Notes under the pieces: generated by a model | What the model was told of the DNA's origin: nothing | What the model saw: the letters and a program-made list of their open reading frames with translations, nothing else | Databases searched by the model: none | Assembly: GCA_014529385.2 (NCBI GenBank) | Contig: CM043956.1 | Span: 62,883,120 to 62,947,119 of the forward strand | DNA: 64,000 nt | DNA from: Adiantum capillus-veneris | Lineage: Eukaryota; Streptophyta; Polypodiopsida; Polypodiales; Pteridaceae | Reading direction: 5' to 3' | Made by a program: the position numbers and the translations under genes | Part shown: positions 23,441 through 34,182 of the stretch, piece after piece | How positions within the stretch are numbered: position 1 is the stretch's first letter | Layout: the number at the start of each line of letters is the position of its first letter

Positions 23441-24790
23441 TTAATCCATTCAATCATTTGGAACTTTGTTCCACCACATGTCCAAGCTTAAAACCGGACA
23501 TTCTCCTGATGGAAATTCTTCTCAAAGTCCACCAATTCTGTGGTCTTTTGTGGAGGGGGGGGGGGGGACGGGGCAATGGGGACTCTCAAAGAAAGGCATT
23601 GTTCATTAAATCTAGGTCCACCACTTGTCCAAGCTACATTGTAATATACCAAGGAGCTTTTGATTTCAATATCCATCACAAGTCCAACCCCTTCTTCAAC
23701 ACTATTTCCAATAGTTTGCCTTAGGCATTGGCCATTAAAACTAAGTCCACCACTTTGTCTAAGCTACAATCTAATATAGCAAAGGCCTATTGGTTTCAAG
23801 GTCTACAACTGTTCAACCTTGCTTTCATTGTAAGAAGCAAGGGCTACTGGACATTGGTGGGAAGGTGTTTCGGTTTCAAGATCCACCACTTGTCCAACCT
23901 TGCTTCCATTGAGAAGCAAGGTTGGACATTAAGAAGCAAGGTTCTCTAGTTGTCTACCTTGGGTAATGCCATTAAAACTAGGTCCACCACTTGTCCAAGT
24001 TGCACTCTAATATAGCACAGAGGCATTGGTTTTAAGCTCCACCATTTATCCAACCTTACTTCCATTGAAAGAAGGAAGGGCTACTCGGACATTGGTAAGC
24101 AAGGTCCTAATAATGTCTCACCTCGAGCATTTGCTTGTAAAACTAGGTTCCCCACTTGTGCAAGATACACTTAAATATAGCAAGGGACTCTAGTTGCAAG
24201 AACCACCATGTGGTCCACCACTTTTCCAACCTTGCTTCCACCAAAAGAAGCAAGGGTTACTCAGGCATTGGGAAACAAGGTCCTATAGTAGTTCACCTTG
24301 GGAATTGGGCATTCAATAATAGGTCCACCACTTGTCCAAGGTACATTGTAATATAGTGGGAGGTTGTGGTTTCAAGATAGACCACTTGTCCACCAACCTT
24401 GCTTCTATTGACAGAAGAAAGGGCTACATGGACATTGGCAAGCAAGGTCCTACAACATGTCACCTTCAAACATGGCATTAAAACCAGGTCGACCACTTGT
24501 CCAAGCTATGTTATAGTGAAGAAAGATGTTTGGTTTCAAGGACAACTAGTTGGACCACCACTTGTTCAACATTGATTCCATTTCTAGCTTTTCATCTATT
24601 GGTGTACCAAGGGTGGTTTAGTCACAATATATGCAACTTGTCCAACCTACCTAGATCTTTTGCATGTTGTAACATGGGTAATTTGACTTTGAGATCCCCC
24701 ACCAACCCAAGCTAAGCCCCATTGATGCATGGATAGAGGCAAGGCCCATAAATTAGAGAATTGAGAAACAAGGTCAACCATTTGTTCAAG
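23440..24790. repeat. CCACCACTTGTCC repeat, tandem block 4
   Basis: The cleanest block. Starts of the phrase GTCCACCACTTGTCCAAG or variants lie near 23610, 23744, 23979, 24140, 24317 and 24483. Most steps are about 160-177 bp, with one shorter and one longer. Each unit also carries CAACCTTGCTTCCATTG and AGAAGCAAGG phrases. It ends just before the DUF7869-like gene. Confidence 0.8.
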
Positions 24791-24953
24791 ATAGACTTGA
24801 TTGGGCTCATAGCTTTGAGACTAAGTGGAGTAATAATGCTTATAAGCCTCATGTATTCTATAAAATGGAAAATATAATTTTTTGTTCAAAGGGAATTTAT
24901 TCATGACTATGAACTTGACAAGGCCATCTTTTTCACTTACAGGATGAATTTCA

Positions 24954-27900
24954 ATTGTCGGGAGAAAGTGAATATGATAATTATGAAATTGTTGGTATTG
25001 GTTGTGTGTATAGAACAGATCCAAATTCCACTTGTGGGGATACAAAGATAGGACAAGGAAATGTATATATACTAGTGGAAGAATCTTTGAAGGATGTGGT
25101 TCTACCTTTTCCTACAATGGATACTACATCTCTCCACAGTTCATTATGGAGTGATGTTCGATGGCCTAAGCTTCTCTTGCAATCTTTCATAATAAATGAT
25201 AGTTTAATTGACGAAAACAACTGCTATGATGGTGATGAACAAGGGAATCATTTTGATCCTCTAGTTACAAATGCAATATCTATAACAAGCCCAAAATTTG
25301 AAACATTGGTTCAAGAATCTTGGAGAAATCAGAGGTTCCTACTAAAGGATGGCACAATGATGTAGATTGTGAATAAAGGGACCATCTTATATGTATTTTC
25401 ACATGATTATGTCAGCTTTCAAGAACTTGGTAATGATTTTGTGGGTGTGGGTATTGAAAGGGAAATTGCAATCACTAAGAATATGGTTGAAGTGGATAGC
25501 ATCACTTTGCTAAAGTGGCCCATCAAGCAGACAATAATGTTGAACGGGAGCCCATTACAACACTTTGTTCCTATTGATGGTATGCATGCTAGATGTGAGG
25601 ATCTATCCAACGGTGATAATGTTGGAAAAAATCTTGACGGGAGTAATGGTGTACCTTTGTCAAGGAAGAGACAATACACTTTCATCAATAGGACTCAAAA
25701 AGCAAGAGTAGCACCAACTTCTACCTTTTATCTATCAAAACTGAGTCAATTCAAAGGTTTTCATGCATTGATTGTTGTGGACAAAAATGTTGTCCGTTTG
25801 TAGATCATGATATGGCGACAAGGTTATGCAAAGAGTTTTGGGGACAGTCTCAGAAAGCACGTACTAACTATATTTACACTGTTCTTTCTTTTGCTATTAG
25901 AAAGATGAGAAGATGCGATACCAATTTAGGCTAAATGGTTCTATTGTTTGTTGTAGAGCATGGTATGAGCTACATGGAATACCAAAGACATCAGTTTACC
26001 GCTACAAGGAAATTTTTGAAAATGGTGTGCACCAATAAGTGCATGGGAACACATGCACATTGAGAAGAGGACTTCAACATACTAGTTTAGCAAGAACATT
26101 GCTAAACGAGTTTGTGGATAACAACTCTAAGAAGATGCCACATAGAAGTAGAACGCTTCCAAATGGCTTAAGAGAGACTCAATTAGTGACTCCATCAAGT
26201 ACAAGCAAGTAGATATTTTAAGCAAAATCAACATGACACTTGACCAAATGGGCTATGAGAAGAAGTTATCCCAGTCTTCTTTTAGTAGAATTTGGAGCAA
26301 ATAATTTGGAGCTAACCCGTCTCTTGAAGAGAAATCTCTTCTCTTCAGAGAGAGAGAAATTCACATGGCACAACAAAAGAGTTGTAGGACCTTATATTAT
26401 GCATGGCACACATATTCAAAAACTCAACCACAAAAATACATGTGTATAATTCATGATAAGATGGATCAAAAGAAGATTGTCATTCCTCAATTACGTATTG
26501 TTCCTAAGGGTGTGGATTCAAGATACAATTTGCAGGTGGCATTGATAGGTATGACAACTCATGGACATGGAGAAGGTCATTACGGACACTTTGTCTTGAA
26601 TGGTTTGTGGGCAATGGATTCAAATCTTACAATTGGCTCAATTGTTAATTGTTTACATAACCTAGAGAGGATAGATAAGCATCCTCTTGGTAATCTAGGA
26701 ACAAATGGACTTCCAAGGAGTAGTGTTTCACTACTAAATTCTTTGAACTCAAGGGATGCTTTGGACTACCACAACTTGTTTGATGGAAAAGAGCCCATAG
26801 TGCAACCATCAAAAACTGCAAAAGAGGAATTAAGGTCAACATTTTGAAAGTTATTGAAGAACTTGCTACTACAGCTAGATAATTGTGAGGAAAATAAAAA
26901 TTGATATCTATTTGCCTATTTGTCAATGCTTGTTGCAAGAGAGGTTTTTAAAGCCATCCAACTAGGATTTTTGATGGTCGGGCTTACACATGAGGACATA
27001 GATGCCATGTTCAGTAGATTTTTAGAGAAGTTGAGAGTAACCCAAAGATGTACTTTGCCACACTTGATGGATACATTACAAAATAGATCACCTCCAGCTC
27101 CATTTTTGCTTACAAAGGTCCCTGATTTCAAGCAATTTGTGATGGTTATCTTTGCAATGGACAAGACATACTTGTTGGCCATTCCAAACCACTTCAATTT
27201 AGGTTTTTCATGCAAGATGAGACACAAATGATGCAATATAAAGCACATGTAGGTGTGTCAAGTTGGAGTGGAAGTATTCATCTTTGGAAAATAGATACAT
27301 AAGGCAAACCAATGTTACCACATGGAGATCCACCTTTGGTACCAACAATGGCGGAGTATGTCAAGGCTCATGAAGAATTGATTTCAGGGCTAAAGAATTA
27401 TATAAGGTTTTGGAAAAATTTAGGGAATGGTTCAAGTGTTCCACAATATTATAGACCTGTGATAGATTATTGGACTAAGGTAATTGATGAGATTGGAAAA
27501 TCAATTATATCAGAGGGAGTCTTGTATGAAATTTTTTGGCCAAAAACTCAAGAATTTTGTCTCCTACAAAGCACTACAATGGATTTACAATAGGAAGCAG
27601 AAAGATTACTTGGCCTTGAAGAGTTGAATGATCATTTTTGTGGTCCTCAACAAGATAGACCAAGGGAAGAGTTTGACCCTATGACTAATGTGCACCAAGG
27701 TGACTTTGTTATGTTAGTTCCAAGTGACACAAAAATCTATCCGATTTAGCTTGCAAGCTTTATCTGACATTGATAATGAGCCTACATCACCAAACTACCA
27801 AAAAAAAAAAAGATTCAATATTGGGCACCTTACACAAGAAAGAGTGGGATGACAAATGATCAAGCTTACACTAACTGTTGGAAAGGTTTTTGGATTGTCA

Positions 27901-28088
27901 ACTATAAGGACCCACAAGTGTGGGAAACTGTACATGCAATTGTTTGGTCCTAGAGACCCAACAAAGAAGGAACATTTTCTAGACTTAAGATCCCAGGTAG
28001 GTATGGTCTAAAAGCCAAAGAAAGCCTCGATCGTGCACATTTGTCATGCTTGGATCAAAGTTTGGATATGGTATCAAATTTTCAGTAG
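24954..28088 (+). pseudogene. DUF7869-like gene, decayed; possible transposase
   Basis: The block starts at a splice acceptor, TTTTCACTTACAG (about 24941-24953). The first exon text (24954-25800) has no known domain. Then come a cysteine cluster DCCGQKCC (about 25770-25793), an LNGSIVCCRAWYELHGI block (about 25930-25982), and a core with HDKMDQKK (about 26452-26475), LQLDNCEENKN (about 26869-26901) and GLTHEDID (26980-27003), then a C-terminal stretch to about 28088. I recall this architecture as the DUF7869 family, in which three acidic positions resemble a DDE/RNase H-fold triad; a transposase role is inference. Breaks: stops at 25363-25365, 26845-26847, 26902-26904 (probably CGA to TGA) and 27298-27300, and frameshifts near 25765 and 27200. 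Not functional as it stands. Upstream exons were not found. Confidence 0.6.
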
Positions 28089-28091
28089 ATT

Positions 28092-28155
28092 ATGTGCAGT
28101 TTCTATTGTGACTACAATAGTCAGTTTCTATTGTGACTATAATAGTCAGTTTTAT
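28092..28155. repeat. Tandem hairpin repeat after the DUF7869-like gene
   Basis: Two adjacent units beginning CAGTTTCTATTGTGACTA, with a third partial one. Each unit contains CTATTGT and ACAATAG arms (ACTATAATAG in the second) around GACT. It could be a 3' processing or termination structure, or an element edge. Confidence 0.55.
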
Positions 28156-28440
28156 GAATAGGATCTTTAGTTGTACCTTTCTTTGTTTTATTTAATCAAT
28201 CGTATTTCTTCAAATTCATGTTTTGTGCATACTCTTGACTTCTGGTGTTTATCAACACCACAATCCTATAAGATTTTCACTCTTTTTACCAGCCATACAT
28301 CAACAACTTATCTCATTTTTTCCCACTTTAAGTGGAATTCCCAAACTACATGAATTTGGTCAATTTGGAGATTCCCATAATGTGGGATTTCTACCAAAAT
28401 ACCTAATATGGTTTTATAAATTCATTCAACAAATTCTATA
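28156..28440. other. Spacer
   Basis: Between the end of the DUF7869-like gene and the first gypsy integrase text. Nothing recognised. Confidence 0.3.
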
Positions 28441-28870
28441 TCACCCATTGAGGAAGTGTGTCCCTCGATCACTCATGAGCTCAATAGGAAGTCCGTATGT
28501 TGTGACTATACATTCATAAAAGAATGTGGCCATGGTTCGTGCATTATTCTTCCTAGTGGCTCTTGCTTTAGCCCACTTCATCAAATAATATATGGCTAAT
28601 GTAATATATTGTGCGTGAGTCTTATACACACAAGTGGTTGTATAGGACCAACAAAGTCAATACCCCACTTAGCAAATGCTCTTGCTCCCATCATTGGTTG
28701 CAATGACATGCTATCCATTTTAGTTGGCATGCTCTTTGACAAGAGTCACATCCTAACAAATTCTTTAGCATCTGCAGGCAGAATTGGCCACCATATGCTA
28801 GCCATCGAAATTTCCCCAGCCATAGTCTCATGAGGGAAGTGGCCCCTCGCTAGACCCGCATGTTCCTATT
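28441..28870 (-). pseudogene. Gypsy integrase remnant
   Basis: Contains the zinc-binding end CDSCQRACQ (about 28740-28770), the first catalytic aspartate in GIDFVGPIQP, and then YGLPIELMSDRGTHFLNG with the second aspartate, where the fragment ends. The glutamate part is missing. Confidence 0.75.
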
Positions 28871-29604
28871 CTAAAGATAGGACTATGCTAATATTTATTA
28901 GTTATTCTAAGATAGGAATATGCTAATCTTCATTAGCACATAGTCTTAGTTATTGGTTCTTTACTCATTGGTATTGTTGTTGGTCGATCATAGTGTAATT
29001 TGCAACCTCTATTTTTATTGCTCTTTGTTTGCGTTTAGTCATATATTTTGTTTCTCAAGTACTCCACCAAATATCTACTCCAACTAGGTATAATAGATAT
29101 CTACATCAAAGTAGCATGTGGTATAGTTTCTCTTATTTTGCATTGGGAGGAGCTGTCTACATCTAAGGCATGAATATATCGCTTCATATTTGGCCAGTAA
29201 CACCTAACCATGTAAGTCTCTTGAAGGTTTGGTCTACTACAAGATGGATTTCCCCTACTATTGTATGAGTTTGATTCATGTAGTTAGCCTATTCTTCTGG
29301 TCTTATATACAAAGTAGAATTGGTATAGCCTTACTACTAACAACTGATACATAGCCAATTGATCTATCAAACAATCGTGGTGTTATAGGAAGTGAAATTT
29401 GTGAATCTACTTGTTCTATGATCGTCATAGTAACTAGATCTTCCAACCATCTAAAAATCATTAGCTTTTTGATGCATGGTGCCCTTTTTAACAACCATCA
29501 TAAAGTCAAATTCCAATGAGATAAAGTATAGTTGGTGGTCTACAGAGAAGACAAACTTATGTGCCATGCTTAAACTTTTTGATGACATAAATCATTCCAA
29601 TACC

Positions 29605-30450
29605 TCATATCTCTATCGTGGTGGAATTCTTTTCTATAGTGTTCAATTGTCTGATAGCATATGAGATTTGAGAATCCATGGTTCCCTCTCCAAGTTGTGG
29701 TAATATGCTACCAATAGCAAAATTTGAAGCATCAACATGTACTAAAGACAAAGCTTGCTTGAGCTTTTGAGACGACTCTTCGCACTCATCAGTCCATACA
29801 GATTGAGTAATAAAGCAATAAATGGGTTTAACAACTACAACATATATGTAGATAAATCTTTTATAATATCCACAATGTCCAATGAAAGCTTGAATTTCCC
29901 TAGCATTGATCGGTCTAAGCATTTTAGTAATCACTACCACTTTCTCCACATCCCTAGTGATTTCATTTTTTGAAACAATATGTTCAATAAATTTGTCTTG
30001 TTTAACCATGAATAGAATTTTCTTATGACTTAAACAAATCTTATATACATAACATTTCTCAAAGACGCTCTTGAGATGCTCAAAATGGTCTACTCATTTT
30101 GATGAGTACATGCACAGATCATCCATATACACTTCTAAGAAGTTTCTTAGGTATTCCTTGAAAGCATGGCTCATTAGCCTTTGGAATGTTGTTGGAGCAT
30201 TTGTCAACCCAAAAGGCATGACTTTATATGCGAATATTCTCCATTCCATGGCAAAATCCGTTTTGTGATGGTCCTTGGGATCAATTGCAAATTGAATATA
30301 GCCAAAGAATCCATGCAAGAAGTTGCAAGCTTCCTTTCCTACCACTCTTTCTAAGACATGATTAGTGATAGGAAGAGGGTGCATCATTCACATTCTTGAG
30401 ATTCACACTCTCTCTCAATTTATTGTTTTCCTTTGGTACCATCATGATTG
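29605..30450 (-). pseudogene. Gypsy RT and RNase H remnant
   Basis: RT text runs from SPIMMVPKENNKLRE (about 30450) through [15 protein letters not shown] to the catalytic YMDD (about 30115-30130), then GHCGYYKRFI and the RNase H start HVDASNFAIGSILPQ. An in-frame stop after MYSSK (about 30091) and frame changes near 30010 and 29605 break it. Confidence 0.8.
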
Positions 30451-30668
30451 GGGACACCCCCAATCAGTTTGCTCAATCTGGTAGATGAATTCCACTTCCT
30501 TGAGTTTTCCTATCTCTTCCTTGATCCCTTTCGTAACAACCTCATTATAAGTATAGAGTCTTTGTTGGCTTGGCTTGGCATCATCCCGCATGGGTATAAT
30601 ATGTTGATAAATGTCAGGATTTATTCCCTTAAAATCTTTATAAGATGATGCAAGTCATCCCTATATTC

Positions 30669-31486
30669 CTATAAGGTTCTAATTAATATATTTTCTTTCT
30701 CTTGAGACAAGTCAATTGCTATGTACGTCGATTTTGATTCTTTCTTAGGTTTTGGTAGGTCAATCTTCTTGGCATATTCATGCCCCTTGTAGGATTTTCC
30801 TAGTTCCCTTGACTCCCTCATGGGCTCGTCTACAATGATCCCTCGGTCCTGGAGAGTGTACTTCTTGTAGTGCAATGGAACACTAATAGCTCCTTGTTTG
30901 TCAAAGTCAAGCTTTTTTTTACTTTTCACAGTCTTTTTGTTTCAATTTGTTGTTTTGTTTTCTTCTCCTTTTTTGAGATGGGGTATTTGCCATTGATTTT
31001 GTCTTTGATACAATCTTCAGTTTCAACCACATCAAAAATTGCATCTTGCCCTCAATTTTTGGCATGTGTAGGTTTCTTTTTTATTTTTCCTCATGTTTTT
31101 TTATATATCTTTGTTGTCATCTTTGATGCTGATTGAAAAACTTGAAGAAATTCTCTCCTCCTCCTTGCAGCAATAGTTTTGCTCTTATGTGCTCTTTTTC
31201 TAAGTCGGATTGCTCTTCTATGGTAAGAGTCTCCTCCTCTTGCTTATCGATAACATCATAATAGTGATAAGAGAAAACTTGTTGATTATCCAATGGCACA
31301 GTAGTTACCAATTTGGAATAGAATAATTTCATAGCCTTTCTCATCACAAAATAAGGTTGATATGGACTTGTTGACACAAATGTCAATGGTAGCCAGAATT
31401 TGAGTCCGCTCAAATGGCTCAAACAAGTGTTCAAGAAAAGGTTCATCAACATAACTAGAATCGTTTACTTCTCGATCCATGTGCAA
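30669..31486 (-). pseudogene. Gypsy gag/protease-proximal remnant
   Basis: Two minus-strand open stretches (31452-31117 and 30929-30669) rich in K, E and D and lacking clear domain motifs. They lie directly upstream of the RT remnant in the same orientation, so the assignment is by position. Confidence 0.4.
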
Positions 31487-31560
31487 TCTTGGTACCTTAA
31501 ACTACCATTCTCTAAAGCCCCACACATCCAAATATGAGTATCTTTGTTCAACCATGATGG

Positions 31561-31842
31561 TAATTTCTAGTTTTAGTTGATGTCTCCAAATCGAGCTCTT
31601 AGTTAGGTGTCTGCAGTACATCCTCACGAGTGATCTTTAGGTTTACTCATGTAATTGATCCATCCTATTTCAAATATAGATAATTGCTTTTTTGGTCTTG
31701 GATCAATTGAATCTATAAATAGGCCATTCCAAAATTATCTCATTATTCAATTTTTCATAATCATCTCAAAATTATCTCAATTAAATCTATCTCTCAAAAC
31801 GTCGTTCCAAAATTATCTCATTATTCAATTTTTTCTTGAAAT
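31561..31842. other. AT-rich spacer with short repeats
   Basis: The phrase TTCCAAAATTATCTCATT occurs twice (about 31728 and 31805). No gene seen. Confidence 0.4.
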
Positions 31843-31970
31843 CTACAACGACAAACATATAGTGGTAGTCAATACCACATGAGCTCACGTCATTCAATGC
31901 GTCCATCTGCAATGACAAACGTATGGTGGTAGCTAATACCACATGAGCTGACATTACTAAATGTGTCCAT
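31843..31970. repeat. 64-bp tandem duplication
   Basis: Two adjacent 64-bp units (31843-31906 and 31907-31970) share GACAAAC.TAT.GTGGTAG and AATACCACATGAGCT, with scattered differences. Confidence 0.8.
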
Positions 31971-32430
31971 CTAACAATTGTAAGTTCATTCTTGTTTGTC
32001 TGTTTGTTGGTCTATCACAAGCTTCCTAGTCTACTTTTGAGTGTTACCAAGGCCCGAGCAAGTTCTTCCAAGAAAACAAAGAACCGAGAAAAGGGGATTA
32101 AAAACTTGACTTGTCCACATGTGGATAAAAGGAAAAAGTGTTTCGACGCCAGTTTATTATATGTCTATATCTATCCTTTAGAACACTTTTTTGTTGCATC
32201 AAGAATAAGAATGTGACTATGAAACTCATGAGAATCCAAATGTAGGACTGGTATTTTTGCAATCATATCGACAATGTTAACACAAAGGCCAAGATGATGC
32301 CACTTAGAAATATTTACCTTAAAAATTGTAGGATCAACCTAATAACACTTGTAGCCACTACAAATCATGGCATTGTTGTTAGAAAGGTTGTAGCAATCTT
32401 GCGACACAAGTACTCATAGACAAGCATCAC
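31971..32430. other. Unassigned
   Basis: No recognisable gene; the frame at 31992-32216 matches nothing known. Confidence 0.3.
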
Positions 32431-32439
32431 AGATGAGAG

Positions 32440-33706
32440 AGAGAGAGAGGGAGTTTTGACACCGAAAATAAAACCACGTTATTGCTTGCATTAGATTTGA
32501 AGTTTTTACATATATGGACAATTTAACTAATTGTAGTCACCATGAAAAACTCCACATAAGGAGTGGATTACAATTGAGTGTACTTGCATGCTATAGGGCA
32601 TGTTCCCATGGGTAATGGGCTTGAAAACCCAACAATCCTCCCCTCAAGCCCAAACTAGACTAACCATTCTCATGACATAGAATTTTAGGTTTACTCTTAA
32701 CCATGAGTTTGTGGTATACCCATAAACAGTGAGTTTTAGGTTCTCTCACAACCAAGGGTTTTGGTATACCCATAAGCTGGTGCTACGACAATGAACCCCC
32801 CTCAAACACATAGGATGTAGGTCAAAAGTAGCTACCATTGTATGGATTTTTTGGTTTACTTCCAAACCTTGGGTTTAGGTTTACCGAATAACCTCAGGAT
32901 AAGTGGTTTACAACAAGGACTTGAACTAGAAATTGACAATTTGGGAGGTCTTACCACTTTTGTTTTGTGGCAATGTCTATAACCCATACAATTTTGACAT
33001 GGTAGTAACTGACAATTGATAGGCTAAAACAAAGCTTTGACAAAAAATATATGATTGTGTTGACAACAAAAAAAACCCCATAAAACTATGACACTGAACA
33101 TGTTAAAAAAATTGTTGAAGTCGTATACCACATTCTTGAAGCAAGTCTTTGTGCATGGCAGTCTATGCTTCATATAGAACAACATGACATCACAATCTCT
33201 TCTTCTTCATGTGCCTGAAGAACAACTCATATGTGAACCAATAAATTTTTGGAACAACCTTTAACACATATATGGCATGTTTTTTTGCCAATGTGTGAAG
33301 TCTTGTTGGATTTTTGGAATCCTCAAATCCTCCTATGTATCCATGCCATAGCAAAGTTTTGAGATGTCCTATTAGGCAATTGAGGTGGTACGCATAAGCA
33401 TCTTGAGATTATGTGCCCTGCAGGCTTGTCGCCAACTAACTTGATTTATAATAGCTTTGGAGATGCTTAGACAAGCTTGTGAAGCACCCTACCTTCACCA
33501 ACTTAAGCTATTTTAGAATTGTTGCCAAGTACCAAAACCAATAGTGTTTTGGAACTCTTGAAGAGATTATTATCACCATCGTTGACAACGTTCTAAAAAG
33601 GCTACTTGCTGGCTGCTTTAGTTAGTGTTTCTTTCACAATTCACACTGCACCGTTGAAAGCTTTGAGCTCTTGGATACTACATCTGACAATGTTTCACAA
33701 TGCTCT

Positions 33707-33737
<31 letters not shown>

Positions 33738-34014
33738 CGCTTGACAACGTTTTGAGATGCAGTTTGCAAAAAATTGTTCCATGGCAGCTTGAGCTTGCAA
33801 AGCATGGAGAAGATAAAAGAGAGAGAGAGGAGAGAGTTTCGACACCAAAAATAAAACCATGCTATTGGTTGTATTAGATTTGAAGCTTTTATATATATAG
33901 ACAATTTAACTAACTGTGCACCATGCAAAACTCCACAAAAAAAGTGGCTTAGAATTGAGTGTATCTATATGTCATAGGACATGTTCCTACCAGTAATGGG
34001 CTTGAAAGCCCACA
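32440..34014 (-). mobile_element. Non-coding LTR-type element (TRIM/LARD-like)
   Basis: Two direct repeats of about 195-200 bp, 32440-32634 and 33812-34014, roughly 80% alike by eye, enclose about 1.2 kb with no coding capacity. On the minus strand the lower copy begins TGTTGGGTTTTCAAGCCC and is preceded by a purine tract reading GCTTGAGGGGAGGAT, as expected for a polypurine tract and 3' LTR. The upper copy begins TGTGGGCTTTCAAGCCC. Both end in a GA/CT-rich stretch. I found no primer site or target duplication, so a non-autonomous LTR element is likely but not proven. Confidence 0.5.
33706..33731. repeat. (CA)n microsatellite
   Basis: About 13 CA units in the core of the LTR-type element. 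Confidence 0.9.
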
Positions 34015-34182
34015 TAATACTATAGTGCATTGGTGGATGCACTTTTCCAAAAAAATGAAACATTGAAAACTGTGAAATATAGAAGAATTTTCATTGATTT
34101 AAGGGGATTTTAATAAGCGAAGAGGTAGGAAGCACAAAAGCATCACCCCAAGAACCCAAAAGAATAATCCATGATAACAAAC

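Larger units (their letters stand above)
28441..31560 (-). mobile_element. Decayed gypsy element (RT-RNase H-integrase order)
   Basis: A minus-strand Ty3/gypsy remnant without visible LTRs. Reading from high to low coordinates: gag/protease-proximal acidic text (31452-31117, 30929-30669), RT, RNase H, linker (29494-29303), then integrase. Integrase after RT/RNase H defines gypsy. RT phrases such as LPITNHVLERVVGKEA and GFFGYIQ are of the type I associate with non-chromovirus (Athila/Tat-like) gypsy elements. Multiple stops and frameshifts. Confidence 0.75.

Noticed and set aside
24821..25045. Minus-strand open frame at the start of the DUF7869-like gene
   Set aside because: Antisense to a plus-strand splice acceptor and coding block that fits the family better.
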